Of a stretch of 64,000 nt of DNA, positions 36,373 through 50,516 are shown one piece after another. Positions within the stretch are counted from its first letter, which is position 1, and every line of letters starts with the position of its first letter. The DNA comes from Thamnaconus septentrionalis (taxonomy: Eukaryota; Chordata; Actinopteri; Tetraodontiformes; Monacanthidae). The notes below the pieces were generated by a model. The model had not been told where the DNA came from. It made no database searches and saw only the letters and a program-made list of their open reading frames with translations. A program made the translations under genes and the position numbers. The stretch is taken from the NCBI GenBank assembly GCA_009823395.1, contig CM020507.1, positions 6,346,501 to 6,410,500 on the forward strand. The letters are read 5' to 3'.

Positions 36373-39196
36373 GCGCATTGTTTCAGAAGGGTAGAGAGAC
36401 AAGAAGGTACTAAAACTAACAAGAATACCAGGTGGAACAACTATTTTAAAGCATCACAAATCTTTTTTTTTTTAAATAGATTTTTATTTTGTATTCATTA
36501 TTTTTTTAAATGATCCATGTCTCACATGGCATGCTTCACCCTAATCGGTCATATTGTGGAGTATTAATAAACAAATGCTTGAGCACAGTACCTTTGGTGC
36601 AACAGGAGGAGGCTTTGGAGCGCTGGAGGCCCTGGAGAGAGAAGAAGAAGAAGGATTGGAAGACGCTGCATGAGTCACCATGAAAGAACCATATTTCATT
36701 TCACTCTTTTCTTTGTTCAGCATTTCCAGGCAGAAATATCGTGTTTGGAGAGGAAAAGGTACTTCCATGTGCAAAACTGTATATCCTGCGAAACAGCAGA
36801 AGAATTTCAAAAGTGAAATTTATGGTCCCAAAGCCTGTGGAGACCCAAAGTCTGAGCACAAAAGGAGCAACCAGTGAAGAGTTTTACACCAGCAGTGGTG
36901 TGTCTGCTTCCCAACAATCTGGTAAAACACAGCAGGACTCAACGCATCTCTGAGTAGAAGGGTTCAGTTAGGGCGACTGGACTCACTAGCTGAACCCTTC
37001 AACTTTAAGATGACCTGGATGGCCGAGAACCTTCACAGAATCTCTGAGCAGCCGACGGGGCCTTGAATCAACCTGGCAGCACCTGAGTGAGTGTTGTAGT
37101 CAAGACCATCCGAGACCAACCAAGACTGAGACATCATCAAGACCAAAGAGTACCTGGACCAGACCAAGACTGGACATATCAAAGTCAAATAAATACATAA
37201 TACAAATAAACAGAACGCACGCCATGTATTCTAAACCATTTTCAATAAAACAACTTCGCTTCATAAAATTAAAAGAAAAATAAACTGGATCGAGACCTTT
37301 AAAAAGTGTTCTGGAGACCAGGACCAACCTCCAGGTCTACAACACTACAACACACTACCATGTACCATGGTAGTAGTACCAACCTCCAGTACTACAACTC
37401 TAGACTGAGCCACAAGCAACAGTCATGGCTTGGGCAAGACACTCCTACACATTTACCCACAACAAAACACGACATTTAAAATAACAGTGGCGTCACCTCT
37501 TGTGTGAGAAAAAAAAAGAGGTGACATGGAGAGGAAGATCAGGAAGATCAGGGAGTGAGACCATCATGATCTCTCCACAGTGGAATCTTCTGGCCAAGAC
37601 CAAAGTGTTTGCAGAACCACACGGAAATGAGACTTTCTGCAATACGGCAATTTTGGCTCCCCGGCCTGATGGCAGTTTATCTACTGACAGTTAGCAGCAG
37701 ATAACGTGGCTGTGGAAGTGCATTGCTGCCACACTAGAAAAAAAAATAAGGCTCAGTATCACGCTATAATGTGAAAGTTTCACGTTAAAACGTGACAATT
37801 TTCACATTAAAACGTGAAACTATCAAGTTATTTTGCGATAGTTTCACGTTAAATGTTTCACATTATAATGTAAAAACTGTCACGTAAAAACCAGTAAAAC
37901 TTTCACGAGACAACGTGATAGTTTCACATTATAATGTGATACTGAGCACTATTTTTCTTCTAGTGGGGCAACAACGCACTTCTCTTCGTGACAGCATGGC
38001 CGTTGACTTTATATTATACAAGTTTTGAATAAATATAGACAGTGTCCTCACCATTACCACTGGGTACTACTACATCTTCCTCGCTGGGCCTTCACAGTCT
38101 CCCAAGTGAGGTCACATTCTGCTTCCACACGCGGTTAAACTCACTCTGAGGCCACGTGGTTTACATCCAATGTTTCTGTTTGCGTGTTTACGTGCTCAAT
38201 CTGCTTTTAACGATGCGTCAGTCATTGCACACATGTGACTGCGTGCTTCCAAGTCGAGCGGCTTCTCCAGGCTTAAACCACAGACAAGGTGGTGAAGTCC
38301 AAGACTCAACGTAAAGGAAAGGTTAAGTAAACGCCGCAGTAACTGAAGATGAATGAATGTCAGCGCCGTTGCGTGCCATTGGGAGCCCCTCCGCACCCCC
38401 GGAGGAGGGTTCGTGTCCTGCGCTCTGTGTAAATCTAAACCGACAGGCTTTAAGTAGCTTGAAATACATCTCGCTACCCATGGGCCTCGAACTTTCCATC
38501 TCTATCAAGAAGAAGAAGAAGAAGAAGAAGAAGACGCCTTTATTCATCCTACATTGGAGGAAATCTGCTTCATTACAACAATACCGTGCAAAAGAAGGAA
38601 AATTACAATAATAAAAACACAATAAAGAAGTGATAAGGTTATGTGGTATCTCGTCATCATCACCCCCCACCCCCTTCCCCCTCCCCGCTTCCGCACCAGC
38701 CTTGTGGCTGCTCCACCTACTGAGCTGCTGCTGCATTTGTCTCTAATCTCCGCAGGCTATTCTTGCTGGGGTGAAATCACCGGCCCCCAGTTTCCAGGGT
38801 GTGGACCCCCCCCCAACCCCCCAGCAGCAGCCTGGCTGAATCAACACCACAGCGTTGACTGTGTGGAATCAGTGTGTGTGTTGTCTCACTGGGGCACTTT
38901 GGTTGACACAACAAGAGACACACACCTCCGTTACATCAACGTCTGCCCTATAAACTGCAGCCGCAAATGTTTCCTCTTCAGTGGTGAAAAACGATAAACA
39001 CGGTGCAGTGACACGCCGCCGCACGACATCACAGAACATACGTGTGTGTTTCCATCCTACACGTGTCAGCGTTGCAACCACAGCTTTTGTACTGGAGCGC
39101 CAGTGAAGCCTGAATGAGGTGCGATGCCACTGGAGACCACGGAGTCAGTGGAATAAGGGGCTTTTCTGGACAGACGCCAGTCCAAGGGAAACCTGG

Positions 39197-39240
<44 letters not shown>

Positions 39241-39350
39241 GGATGGTGTGTTCTGCACAATGTGGTGACAGAGATTTCAGCTGTGACTGGGTTTGGCCAG
39301 GAAATGTTACCAGTGTTTGTAATAACACAGACGACAAGGACCGGCTTATA

Positions 39351-39383
<33 letters not shown>

Positions 39384-40460
39384 ATATAAATGTACATAGT
39401 TGGTGTTTTTCTGCACTATTTTTAGAGCATTCTTTATGTAAAGAGCTGATGTGGCCGGTAATAAGTGCAGCAGTGCCGAGTGCCAGAAGCCAGTCTGACA
39501 ACATCAGCCGTGTTGCAGTTTTTTCATCATCAGTTGCCAATTTCACAAACATTTAGTTCATTGTTATTCTCACTATTTTTCCCCCCTTGAGTTGTATTCA
39601 AACAGGCGCCGTGAAACCATGAAGCAAAAGTCTGGCAGCAGCGTATTCGTCCCCTCACGATGCTGCTGCTGAGGAAAATCAAACTGCTCTTTATTTCCGT
39701 GGAGCCCTGGAATAGATTCAGGAGAGGAAACACATCATTTACCGAGAGGTACAGCTGCTCCCCCATCCCTCCCCACCGCCCTCCTCTGTCCAAATCTGAG
39801 ACTTAAGCAGCTTGATGGATGTGCTCTGCCCCTGTAGGGACCGTTTAAATAAACCACTGCTTTTCCAACTTTGCTTTTCAGTCTTATCTATAAAAAAAAT
39901 AATAATAATAATAATAATGTAATAATTTTCTTGTTTTTTCACTTTTTTACGTCTTCACAACTTTCAATGCTTTTGCGCAGTGACTGAATCACCTCGCGCG
40001 GCAGCATTTTTCGCATGCAAAAGAGGTCAATGACTTGTTATTCAAACGCATCATCTGAAAATATAAATTGCAACTTAGTCTGATTTTTTCTTTAAAATCC
40101 TGAAAGTGACGACACACAGCCAAAATTCAGAGGAGAAGAGCCGTCACCATGTGTGGATCACAATCTTGCTACACTGCTGTCACTGTGTGTCCAGTGTGCA
40201 CGCAGAGAAGATTTGGCTGAAATCCACTTTTCTTATGCAGCTGTGAACTCGCAGAGCAGGAGACAAATGAGGAGTGAACAGAGAGTGAACAGAGTGACAG
40301 CTCCCGACCCCTCACGCCGCTGAAACATTCCAGCGATACTGCGACTGAGTCTGAACAAATGGGTTGTTTTTTTTCTATTTCAAGAGCAGAGAGTGATTTT
40401 ATCTGAGCTTTAAATAGACATGGAGGCCTTCATCAGACCAGTGAGGCCACGAGACCTCAG

Positions 40461-40501
<41 letters not shown>

Positions 40502-43500
40502 CCTTTCCATTCCTTATCTGCTGTCCCCCTACAGAGGCCTGGACGAGCCTTTCTGCTGAGAACATCACACCAGCTTCTGAAAAAGAGACTTTGACGCTGT
40601 GCACAACAAGGCAAAGTTCAAGTTAAAACGGAGCTTCGCTCAATAAGTCGTTCGTTCAAATGAGCCGACTTTGAGGAATTGTAGCACCTGCAGTCATGGG
40701 CGATTTCAAAAAGCTCTTGTATTCAGTTTGCGAGCCGTTGTTTGTGTCTTCTCTGTGGTCTTCCACCAATCAATAAGACTAGACCAGCAGCCTGAGGCGG
40801 AGGAGCTGCTGTGTTTCCACTGAAAGGTGACTACAGTTTTATAGCAGCCCCATCGCTTCTCCTTCTTCCTGAAACCAGCAGCTCCTCCTGTGGAACCGAT
40901 GGAGAAGTCGGAAGTCGGGAATTCCCGAGTGCGCAGGCGACGACTCTACGTGTTCTTCGGCGCCACGTTAGAAAGCTGGCTGAGACTTCGCTCCAAGTGT
41001 TTTCTGTGGCAACGGGGAAACAAACAAGCACATTTTTATAGCCGCTCTCTCAGTTGCGGTAGTCTGACCCCCCGCCTCCCTCCTCCACCCTCCCTAAGGA
41101 GCCTTTAAAGCGAACCGTGGCAGGAAACACATTGAGCTGAGCGCCAGTGGGGGAGAGGAAGGTCATTTCTCAACAGACTGAAGTCAAAAGCATCATGAAG
41201 CCCATCAGGGAGAAGATGGTGGCCAGCGGCCAGAGAAGAACCTCCACCGCTGAAACTCTGCACTAACGGGATAAAAGAACCAACTCTCCTTTAATTATTC
41301 AAGTCAAAAAAATAATGACCTAAAGGAAGTGGATGTAAATTATTGAAAGAAGAACTGGAACATTTTGCTGCCAGGCTTTTTTACTGGGTGTGGACAACAC
41401 AAGGCTGTTAATCACTAACAGAGCGAGCATAAAGGGAATAAGTTGAAATGACAAGGCCATAAAACCTTGTGTGATTTCATAAAATGCATGTGTATTTACA
41501 CATCACTAAAATAACAATGGTTTACTGTAGCAAACATAAAGCCAGTGAGTGAAAATGAGCACTGTGTGATTTGCTTCATCGCAGTGTTATGACCCAAAAA
41601 ACTCATTTAGTGTATAAACCTGTCAACACATTCATACAAAGGTGTCTTTTCTTTTTTTTTAATAAAGCAGGTGATATGTATTTAATTGTGTGTGAAATGT
41701 CTGTTTTGACTGTTTCACTGGATTCATGACTCAGTACTGTTGCTTGTATATTATCTGGTTCTATAAGTTTGGATGAGTGAAGTTCCAAACTGGCCCTTGA
41801 AACCTGATTCAAACGTACAGCTCCCTGACTCGTCTGTCTGATAAGCAGAAGAACTCAGCAGGAAGTGAGACAAGAGCTCCACTCGCACTGGATGGACTCC
41901 AACACAACCTGGCAACCATTCAAACAACCAAACACTCTTATTCTTGCTCTGGTTCCCACAGCCGAGCCTGTTTAAAGCTCACTGTCTCTCCTTGACTTCT
42001 AACCAATTGTCACACCTTCAAGATGTGATAATCAATGGGACTTAAACCTTTACCACTTGATATATATATATGATATACATGGCTTTATTGTCATTGCAAC
42101 ACGTAAACGTGTACAACGAAATTGTACAATCACTTGATGCACTCAATGTTCCTCGAGTAGTATAGAAAGTATAAATTGCCCAAAATATCGACCCTGTGGG
42201 ATAAAAACTGCCGAGAAACCAACTCAGAAGAAAAGCTAGGCCATCATCGCAAACCCAGCTTTGTTTTTTAGAATTGCAGTTGATTGGCACGCAAGCTATG
42301 ATGATCAAGACCACAACCTGACAACCCAAGAGGACCACCACCACACCCCCGCCACCCCCAACCTCCCTGGAGCAAATCATGCTTCATCAAAGTCACGTCA
42401 AACTCATTTCAAGTCGTTGCCAAGCTGCGTTGAGTTTCACAAAGGAAAACAACAAAAACCAAATATTTTGTGCGAGTTTGTGAGACATGTTTTACAGCGC
42501 AGGAATCTCTGCTGCCCTGGGAGGTAAAATCACTACAATGCACTGCGGGTCCCGGATTCTGATGAAGTGCAGCTGAGTTTTGGGGATTATGGGCTCTTTG
42601 GTGTCGTGCTCAGTGAAATGTGTCCATCACTGGGGTCTTACACTGATCACACACAGCATTAAAGCTGCTGAAGGGCAGAATGAATGACACTGATCATGGC
42701 CTCACTACAGCCTCCCACTTTAAATCCTTGACTTCTGGCATTCATTGCAATTTTTTCCTTGGAAGGCTTTGTGTGTTGCTGGGCAGTGCTTGTGACGTGG
42801 CCCGCAGGGGGACCAATGCCACTATTCCTGGTTTGCGCAAGTGTACTAGTTATGCACTAACTGCTACTAACTGGCATCCCTTCTACTGCATGGATGCCAG
42901 TTTCAGAATGTTGCAAGACGTCAGCCAGATTCATTCCAGTTGTCAGCGGTTTTAAAACTGGGGTTGATGATGTATCGGTCGATAAAAATAAAAAAAGAAG
43001 GAAGGAAATCTTGGTGTTCTGCCGGTGGCACCGATCCTTTCCTCCACTGGAAAGTTTGAAAACAGTTGTAGTTTTCAAAAATAAAGCCAAACTGTACACC
43101 AAATGGGATAAAAAAAATAAAAAAGTCAGAGCGCCAGCTAAGACAACCTGCCTATCAAGATGATCCACAGCCAGGAACCACCAGGAAGACCTTCTCATCT
43201 TCAACATCTGCTGCGAGGTCTGCTGAGAGGGTTGTGGATCCCATCACAGTGTTCAGTGGTCAGACTCACTGACAGACTCAGTCCAAAGAGAAGAAGAAGA
43301 TTGCAGATTTATTGGCTGGCCTTTAATGCTCTTTTCACTCAGACTCGATTACCTTTTATCTATTTCATCCAGTCTCCTGGTTATTATTTCTTGGCTCACA
43401 TCTGTATTTTTTTTTTCTCTGTGGTACAAAAGTGCTTGTTAAATGAATTTGGCATCGACACTGAGCAGATCTCTCTGTTTCTTTATAAAATAACGTTGTA

Positions 43501-46500
43501 CACTTACAACCATACTGGAATACTTATGTAAGGCGGTGAAGGAAGGGACATGAGTGAGTGAGCTGCACCCCTTGATCAAAGGACACAAATAAGATTTAAT
43601 ATCTGTGGGAAGGAAACCGCACTGACTGTCTGTGCTTAGACTGTGGGCCTCTGCCGTCTCATCTGATTACATCATCAAATTAGAGGCCAAAATAAACAGC
43701 CGCCGGATCGTTTATCTGAATTTAAATATATCTGGGCTGATAAGACAGTGAGAAGATGGCAAATGGCATGTGGGACACTAACAGTGTTGGGTTTCCAAAC
43801 AGCCTGATTTGAACTGATCATGGACTCATTGGCCACAGGAGCCAGAGGTTGATTGGCCTTGGCACCGAGCTGGCGACTACAAGGTTCATGTTGGGACTTT
43901 ACCTCACACCCCAAACCTCATTTATAACAATTACTCAGCGCTCATCAAATGTGGCTTCTAGTTGTTCTTTTCCAATCAGGCCAGATGATCCTTCACACAG
44001 CTCCAGCTGCCTGTTGGGATATTGTTCAACGTTGAAGCTGGCTGTTCCAGAGATGAGCGCTGCTGGCTTAGACAAAGATATGTTTGGCAACGACTAGACG
44101 TGTCCTTATTCTTCTTCTTTTTTTTTTCTCAAACGAGAGACAGATGAGCTTAGCAGCTCTCGGCGTGTCCGCAGGGCGACTCTCACAAACCCCCGCTGCT
44201 CTCTGCATTTATATTTTCTTTGGCGGAAACAACAGAGGAGCAGAGGACAGGCAGCGACAGGTGCGTCTGGCTTGGTTCTCCCGGTGTTATGATCTTACCG
44301 CCGAACACTGCGAGCCACTGGCCAATAGTGCAGGGCAGTGAGGGACGGAGGCAGGTGAGGCCAGTTAAGCACTCTGGACTCTGGAGCATCTTTGGCCAAC
44401 GTCTAAATGGGGTGAGTGACCGTGGCAGCTGCTGGCGCGGCCAAAAAAAAAAAAAGAGAAAGCCTTGAAATGCAAAGTAAAACCGCCTCAGATTCTGAGG
44501 GGAAACAGAATCGATCTGGACGAATCCTTATGGATTCGGTCAAAGAGGTCTCTGGGACTTTCACAGAGAATGTTTCTCTGCCAATCCTGGACCTTGAATC
44601 CCGTCTGTTTGCTCCATTGCTTTCACAAAAATGTCCAGAGCAGTAAAATAACGGTCCAGTGAGTTGCGGCGCCAACAAAGGTGTTAATGGTGGATGTACA
44701 ACAGGAAAGACGTCGTCGACGCTCAAACGTCTGGTGACGCCAAATGTTTTCACTCCTACTGCATTAACTGGGGTGTATTTTAGAAAACCGCGGGCCACCC
44801 CGCTCATTTGTTAATGAGGGATCCAATTATCTCACTTCATCATGGCTGAGCTCAAGCAAACATACTGTTCCTGTTACACAGCGGTGCGCAGCTCTAAAAA
44901 AAGCTGCTGGCGGATTCTGGATTTCATTACAAAGCAGAGTGCAAACAGGCTGAAGCTCCATCAGCTGACAGAGAAAATAAGGCGACGGACACATCGCAGC
45001 AGCATGGCGGTGCTGGAAGGTGCAGAGGGTTTGGTACATTGTGGGGAAAAGCTGTTCAAGACGTTTGATCAGCCGCGGAGGTCAAGTTCCTCTGACCTTC
45101 ATTTCACATCAGAACCTTCATCAGTGTGTGAACACATGCTGGCGTCACATGTGTTGGCCGTATTTGTTGTTCACATGTCCGTGCACGAGCGTTAGTGTGA
45201 GCAGAGCTCCCCGCTGTCTCTATTTTAGTGGAACACAATGTAAACAAGATGAAAACTTATAGCCAGCTCACTCACCACCGTCCCTGCATCTCCAGCAGCT
45301 GCCACCGCACCTCAACACGTGTGTCTTCTAATATTTCCAACAATTATTAAAAGGACATTCATCCATTTTGACTGCTCACCATTATGTCCTTGGAGGCTCT
45401 GGCAAGATTCTTTAATGCAGAAAATGGTTCTGGAGTGTCACAGAAGGAAAGACGTGTGCTTTGGTGGCTGAGTACACAAATCTAAAACAACTACAACAAC
45501 AACAGAGGAAAACACAACATGTCCTCAATTGGAAACTTTGTCTGAAAACCATAAAATTCACACTTTGTTTGAGCCAAAATATCCAGTGGAGCCTCCAAAG
45601 CCAGTGGGTCTGGCAGGAAGTGCCCATGATCACCAGAGCCACATGAACGCGGCTTCAGAGGGGAAGGAAGAGGCTTCAGTGGATATTGTGACTGAAACAA
45701 CATGTCCCACACACTCAGCTGATAACACACAAGCAGTCCAGCAACATGTTATCTTCTTCTTTTGTTGTTGTTGTTGCTGCTGTTGCTGTTGTTGTGTGAG
45801 TATGGTGTTGTGAGTACACAGCACCATGAGAAATCCAATACAAATCCAAACACACATGCACAACAGATCGATGGATTTGTTCTTGCCATCTTGAAGACTT
45901 CAAGAAGACTTCAAGATCTTGAAGACTTCAAGATGGCAAGAACAAGTCCAGTTGCCTCAAGTTAACCCTTCAAGATCAAGATACAATGTTGTAAATCCAG
46001 CAGTCACTCAGTCAGGCAGTCGTCGTAGTAGCTGGTTTTGTGTTGCACTGAAAGGTGTTTGCACGTATGCAATCACTGGACTGAAGCACTAACTGCTCTG
46101 CAGAGGTGATAATTACACAGCAGGGGAGCCTCATTTCAGTGTTTAAATTGTGTGATTGCACAAAATTTGTGGAACAGCTTCTAAATAATTGCATTAACAC
46201 AAATACGTGTCTGCACCCGAGGAGGCCAAAGGTCGCTGGAGACGACCGCTTTGGTGGGAAAGTCATCAGTTCATCATCAAAGACACAACACAGACCTATA
46301 ATTGATTTCAGGTTGCCAGTCAGTCTGATGAGCACATGTGTGGGAAGAAGCTGGAGAACCTGGAGAGGAGCCACGCAAGCATCCATCCAAAATGTCGAGT
46401 GGGTTGCAATGGATACGGCTCATTAGTTACGAGGTGGACAAAATTCAACGGAAAATCAATTCCATGAAAAACAACAAAACAGTTTTTAAAAAACACTCAT

Positions 46501-49500
46501 CAGTATTGTCATGGTGCTGTTTTTACTGCTTTGCTGCTCCAGTGAGGCATAAAAACAAAAATGACGGCAATTCAAAAAGTCAATTGGTGAAAAGCAGAAA
46601 AAGGATGACTGAGGTAAAACTGATCCGGCAGAGTTTGATATTCACAGTGAATCACTGCTGCTATGTAGCGACGGGCTCACAGCCATCGTCGTCATTTAGT
46701 TTACACACAAGCGCTGCCAGACACCTGCCGCCGCTTCCAAATATAGATTTACTATCAATTCCTGGTTGCACTACGGTGAAACTCCAGCAGATTCTCTTGA
46801 ATCTTTCCAACAAATCGGTTTGAAGATCTTTGAATTGCAAAGCCGTGGTGAAAGATAGATTTTTGACAGCAACTTTGGAGGAAACCTGAAAAAAAATCTG
46901 TGGTTGCATAATCTGCTGCTTCTCGAGCATTATTGTTTAAATAAGACTAAAAACTTTGAAAATTCACATCGTGAGCTGAAAAAAATGGGAAGACAAACAG
47001 CAGTAAGTTACACTAATGCTGTTCTTGGCTGGTCTCCTGCCTGCTGACGTTGGAATAGCAAAGAAAGTCTGGCAGAGGGCAGAATGAATGTTGCTGTGTG
47101 ATGATTTGGTCACCATGGCATTGGCAACACGCACCCTATTTATCTGGGTTAACTTCTTGGGCAGCATAGCTGATAATGTCCCAGGTTTTTTTCCTTACTC
47201 ACTCAGTGTTTATTGTATAAAGAGGAGGCTCTCTGCCAAGCAACATTCTTCACGCTCTTCAAGTTTTCCATCATCCCAACTTTAACTGACTGACAATTTG
47301 AATTTATGTCCCCAGCTTTTACATATCATGTCTTTCACACATCTGCTGCTGATTTTGTCTCCCCCGTTTAGCCAATTATTTAGAAAAGAAAAAGCAAATA
47401 ATAATTCCTTTTGTGCGATCGGGTCCGAAGACAAGCGCAATCCGAGACACTGGTGGAAAGAAACAAATTAAGAAACAAAAAAAAGTCATGTCACAAAAAA
47501 GCAAAAGGTATAAGTGACCTGTTTGGTTCTTTCCATTACACATGCAAAGCCATTAAGAGCCAGATATTGACCTCGGCATGGCACTGTGCAACATGTGCCA
47601 AGGCTGACAACAACAACCCTGATCATATCTGCTGGTGGAGGCTACATTGATATTTAGCAGAAAATCACAAACACAGATGGCAAATTCCTTAAAAAATATT
47701 CACAGAATGTGATTGAAGCCATTTACTTATAGAAAATCACGGTTTGATTGACTGAGTGGTGGGTCGACTCATTGATTACGTACATGGAGCCCCAGAATGT
47801 TGTCAGAAAATCCTCTTTGCTCTAAGTGTTAAATCCATTTCTAACAATTACAACTCATAACTCTAGCTTCTATGGCTGAAGGGAGGCCACCAGGCCATAG
47901 TTTGCCCATGCCTGTTGTAGACCTTCTTGTATGAGCTAGATATAAAAGCGCTAAAGTCAGATCCAGGAGAAAACACCAGCGTGCCCACATGTGGCACCAG
48001 AGAGCCAGACAACTGAAACCACACGAGGGACAAAAAAAACCCAAAAAACCTAAAAGCAGAGACAGACAGACAAAATGCCGACAATAAATCAGCCTCACCG
48101 TAGCAGAGAACTGCAGTGAACAGTGGAGGTTGGTTCAGAGGAGAGGATGGACCACATGTGTGACACTGCCGCTGTTGTGATTGGAGGGATTGTTTTCCCC
48201 TCCGCCTCCTCGTGGAGAAGGAGATCAGGCAGAACTAATGTTGTTACTGTGTGTGTAGGACCTACCATTAACTTCTTGAACAACATCTGCATGTGTGTCG
48301 GTCGACTGTGGTTTAGAGCGCGAGAGAGAGGGGTAGAGAGAGAAAGAGAGAGAGAGAAAGAGAGAAGGAAAGAAAGAGAGGGAGAAAAAAACCCACAACT
48401 CCAAATGTGGCGCAAAGCTGTGAGTGAAAGTGAGAGTCTCAGATCCTGTGTTGTGGTGGAGACCAATGTTCTTCCATCCATGTTCGCACATTAAATGGCG
48501 ATAAAGCACGCACACAAACACAACACATACACACACATGAAGATGGCAATTTCATGTCTTCCTCAGAAAGACCTTCTGAGTTTACGTTAAAACGTGAAGG
48601 TACGAAGAAAACATCTAAAAATATTTGTGAGACTGTGATAGAAGAATAATACTGAAAATCATATATCATAAATCAAGACACGACAAATCCCATTCGGACA
48701 CACAAACACACACATGCACACACACACACACACACTTATGGTCGTACTTGTGCAGGGTGAGGCTGAGGTTGCCGCTGCAGCTCTTGATCTTGTTCTGGGC
48801 CTCCAGGTGGTTCATGCCATCGGTGGTGATGCCGTCGATGGACACCACCAGGTCTCCCACTCTGATTCCTCCTCTGGCTGCCTTCCCCCCATCAGTGAGC
48901 TGCAGGGGCACACAAAACATGGATTTATATAAAAATCGAAAAAAACAAAACCTAAAAACCAACATTGAGCCAAAGCAGGATTGATGGTGGAGGTGGAGTC
49001 TCAGCAGCCTCCATGTCTCCACGCTGACACTGACTTTCTTTTCTGACTGCTGCAGAGGCCTCAAGGACAGACAAAGATTTGTGGACGGACAAGATGTTAG
49101 TTTGTGTGAGAGAGGAGGATTAGAGGGTTGGATGGAGGCAGAAGATTGGCTGTGGCCACCGCTGAAGGGAAGTGGAGGCCGATGGAGGAGAAGATCTGCT
49201 GCTGTCACGCTACGCACACATTATAGGGCCATTATTGTTAGTTAGAGTTTGAAACCAAAAAAAAAAACAAGAAAGACGGAAAGGAAAAAACAGCTTTCCT
49301 TTTTTTTCCCTTTCGTTTTACGGTTTTAACAATTATAAAAGTGATGTGAGCGCGCTCCCACTGAAATACTGTATGATCAGGGGTTGAGCCAGTGATGACA
49401 CAGAGTGGAAGAAAGAGACGAGAAAGAAAAACCAAATACATTTGCCCTTTTTGTCAGAAGTGTTGCAACAACTAGGCGCCAAACATGGTTCGGCTTTCTC

Positions 49501-50467
49501 ACATCATCATAAAATGTGCAAACACACAGCATACAGTACGTTCCTGCTCTCGCTGGCCTTCCAGCCTTTTTTGGGGGTTGTGCTTTAAATATCCGCATCC
49601 AAACAAACTTTAATTGCAGCACTTCCAGCCCGGCCGCGCTGCTTAATGCGAAACAGATTGAAGAATTCACAAGGAGCCCACCCACCTGTTCCACATCCCT
49701 TCAACATATACAAATCATCTGCTGCAACCAAGTCGGCTCTCAGGAGCCATGCGTGATGAATGGAGTGTGTTGCACTCTGCTGTGTTGTCCACCAGTGTGA
49801 CGACAACAAGGCTTTGACCACAACTTGCAGGGCAACAAAGTGGTTTGATTTAGTTTGTTCCTCAGTGCTGTGTAGGCGTAGTTACAACATTCACTTTAGT
49901 AAGTAGCAATGGCCAATAGCTTTTTCACACAAACAGCTTGACAACGCCTCGATGATGTCAGGGGTCAGAGGTCAGAATGGCTGGAGACCATAGAAAGATA
50001 TCAGTGGGTCAAATATCTACCGGTTACAACCAAGGAAATCAAATCAACTCAAATTATTGGCAATTTCTTGGCACCAATTGCACCATAATGGAGAATTTTC
50101 AGGGCAACAGCCAAGTGAGTCAGAGTGAGTGAGACAAAGTGGAGGCTGAAGGTCCTGATCAGCAGGTCCAGTCAGGGAGGACATCAGCAGTCTCACAGAA
50201 CCACAGAGGAAGTGACACCAAGCCAAGCCACAGCAGCCATGTGACACATTTTACCTCATTCTTTCTCAAAAATATTTTATGCTGATCATTTTAGGCATTT
50301 ACACCTTTGTTTTATACTTTTTTAATGCAGCACTAACATATCTGCACTTTTGGCTGCATTTTGGAGGCGACAGGAAGCAGCAGCTTGTGCTCATCTGCTC
50401 TGCTGGGCACTATAAAAAACAGGGACTACACACTACTCAGGTATTTGGAGACACACACACACACGCA

Positions 50468-50516
<49 letters not shown>

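Larger units (their letters stand above)
36632..48747 (-). other. pdlim5 intron 2
   Basis: 12.1 kb, the largest intron. It contains a palindromic MITE (37732-37965), an AGTGTTGTA element (37090-37346), two foldback copies (36957-37045, 45877-45985), LINE-tail-like fragments (38505-38640, 42060-42140) and several microsatellites. Short open frames occur, but none has exon-like borders together with recognisable protein similarity. Confidence 0.85.

Noticed and set aside
41191..41266. Short plus-strand peptide frame with a reasonable Kozak context
   Set aside because: Only about 24 codons, intronic and antisense to pdlim5, with no supporting feature.
46338..46823. 161-residue plus-strand open frame
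   Set aside because: No domain or exon borders; intronic and antisense.
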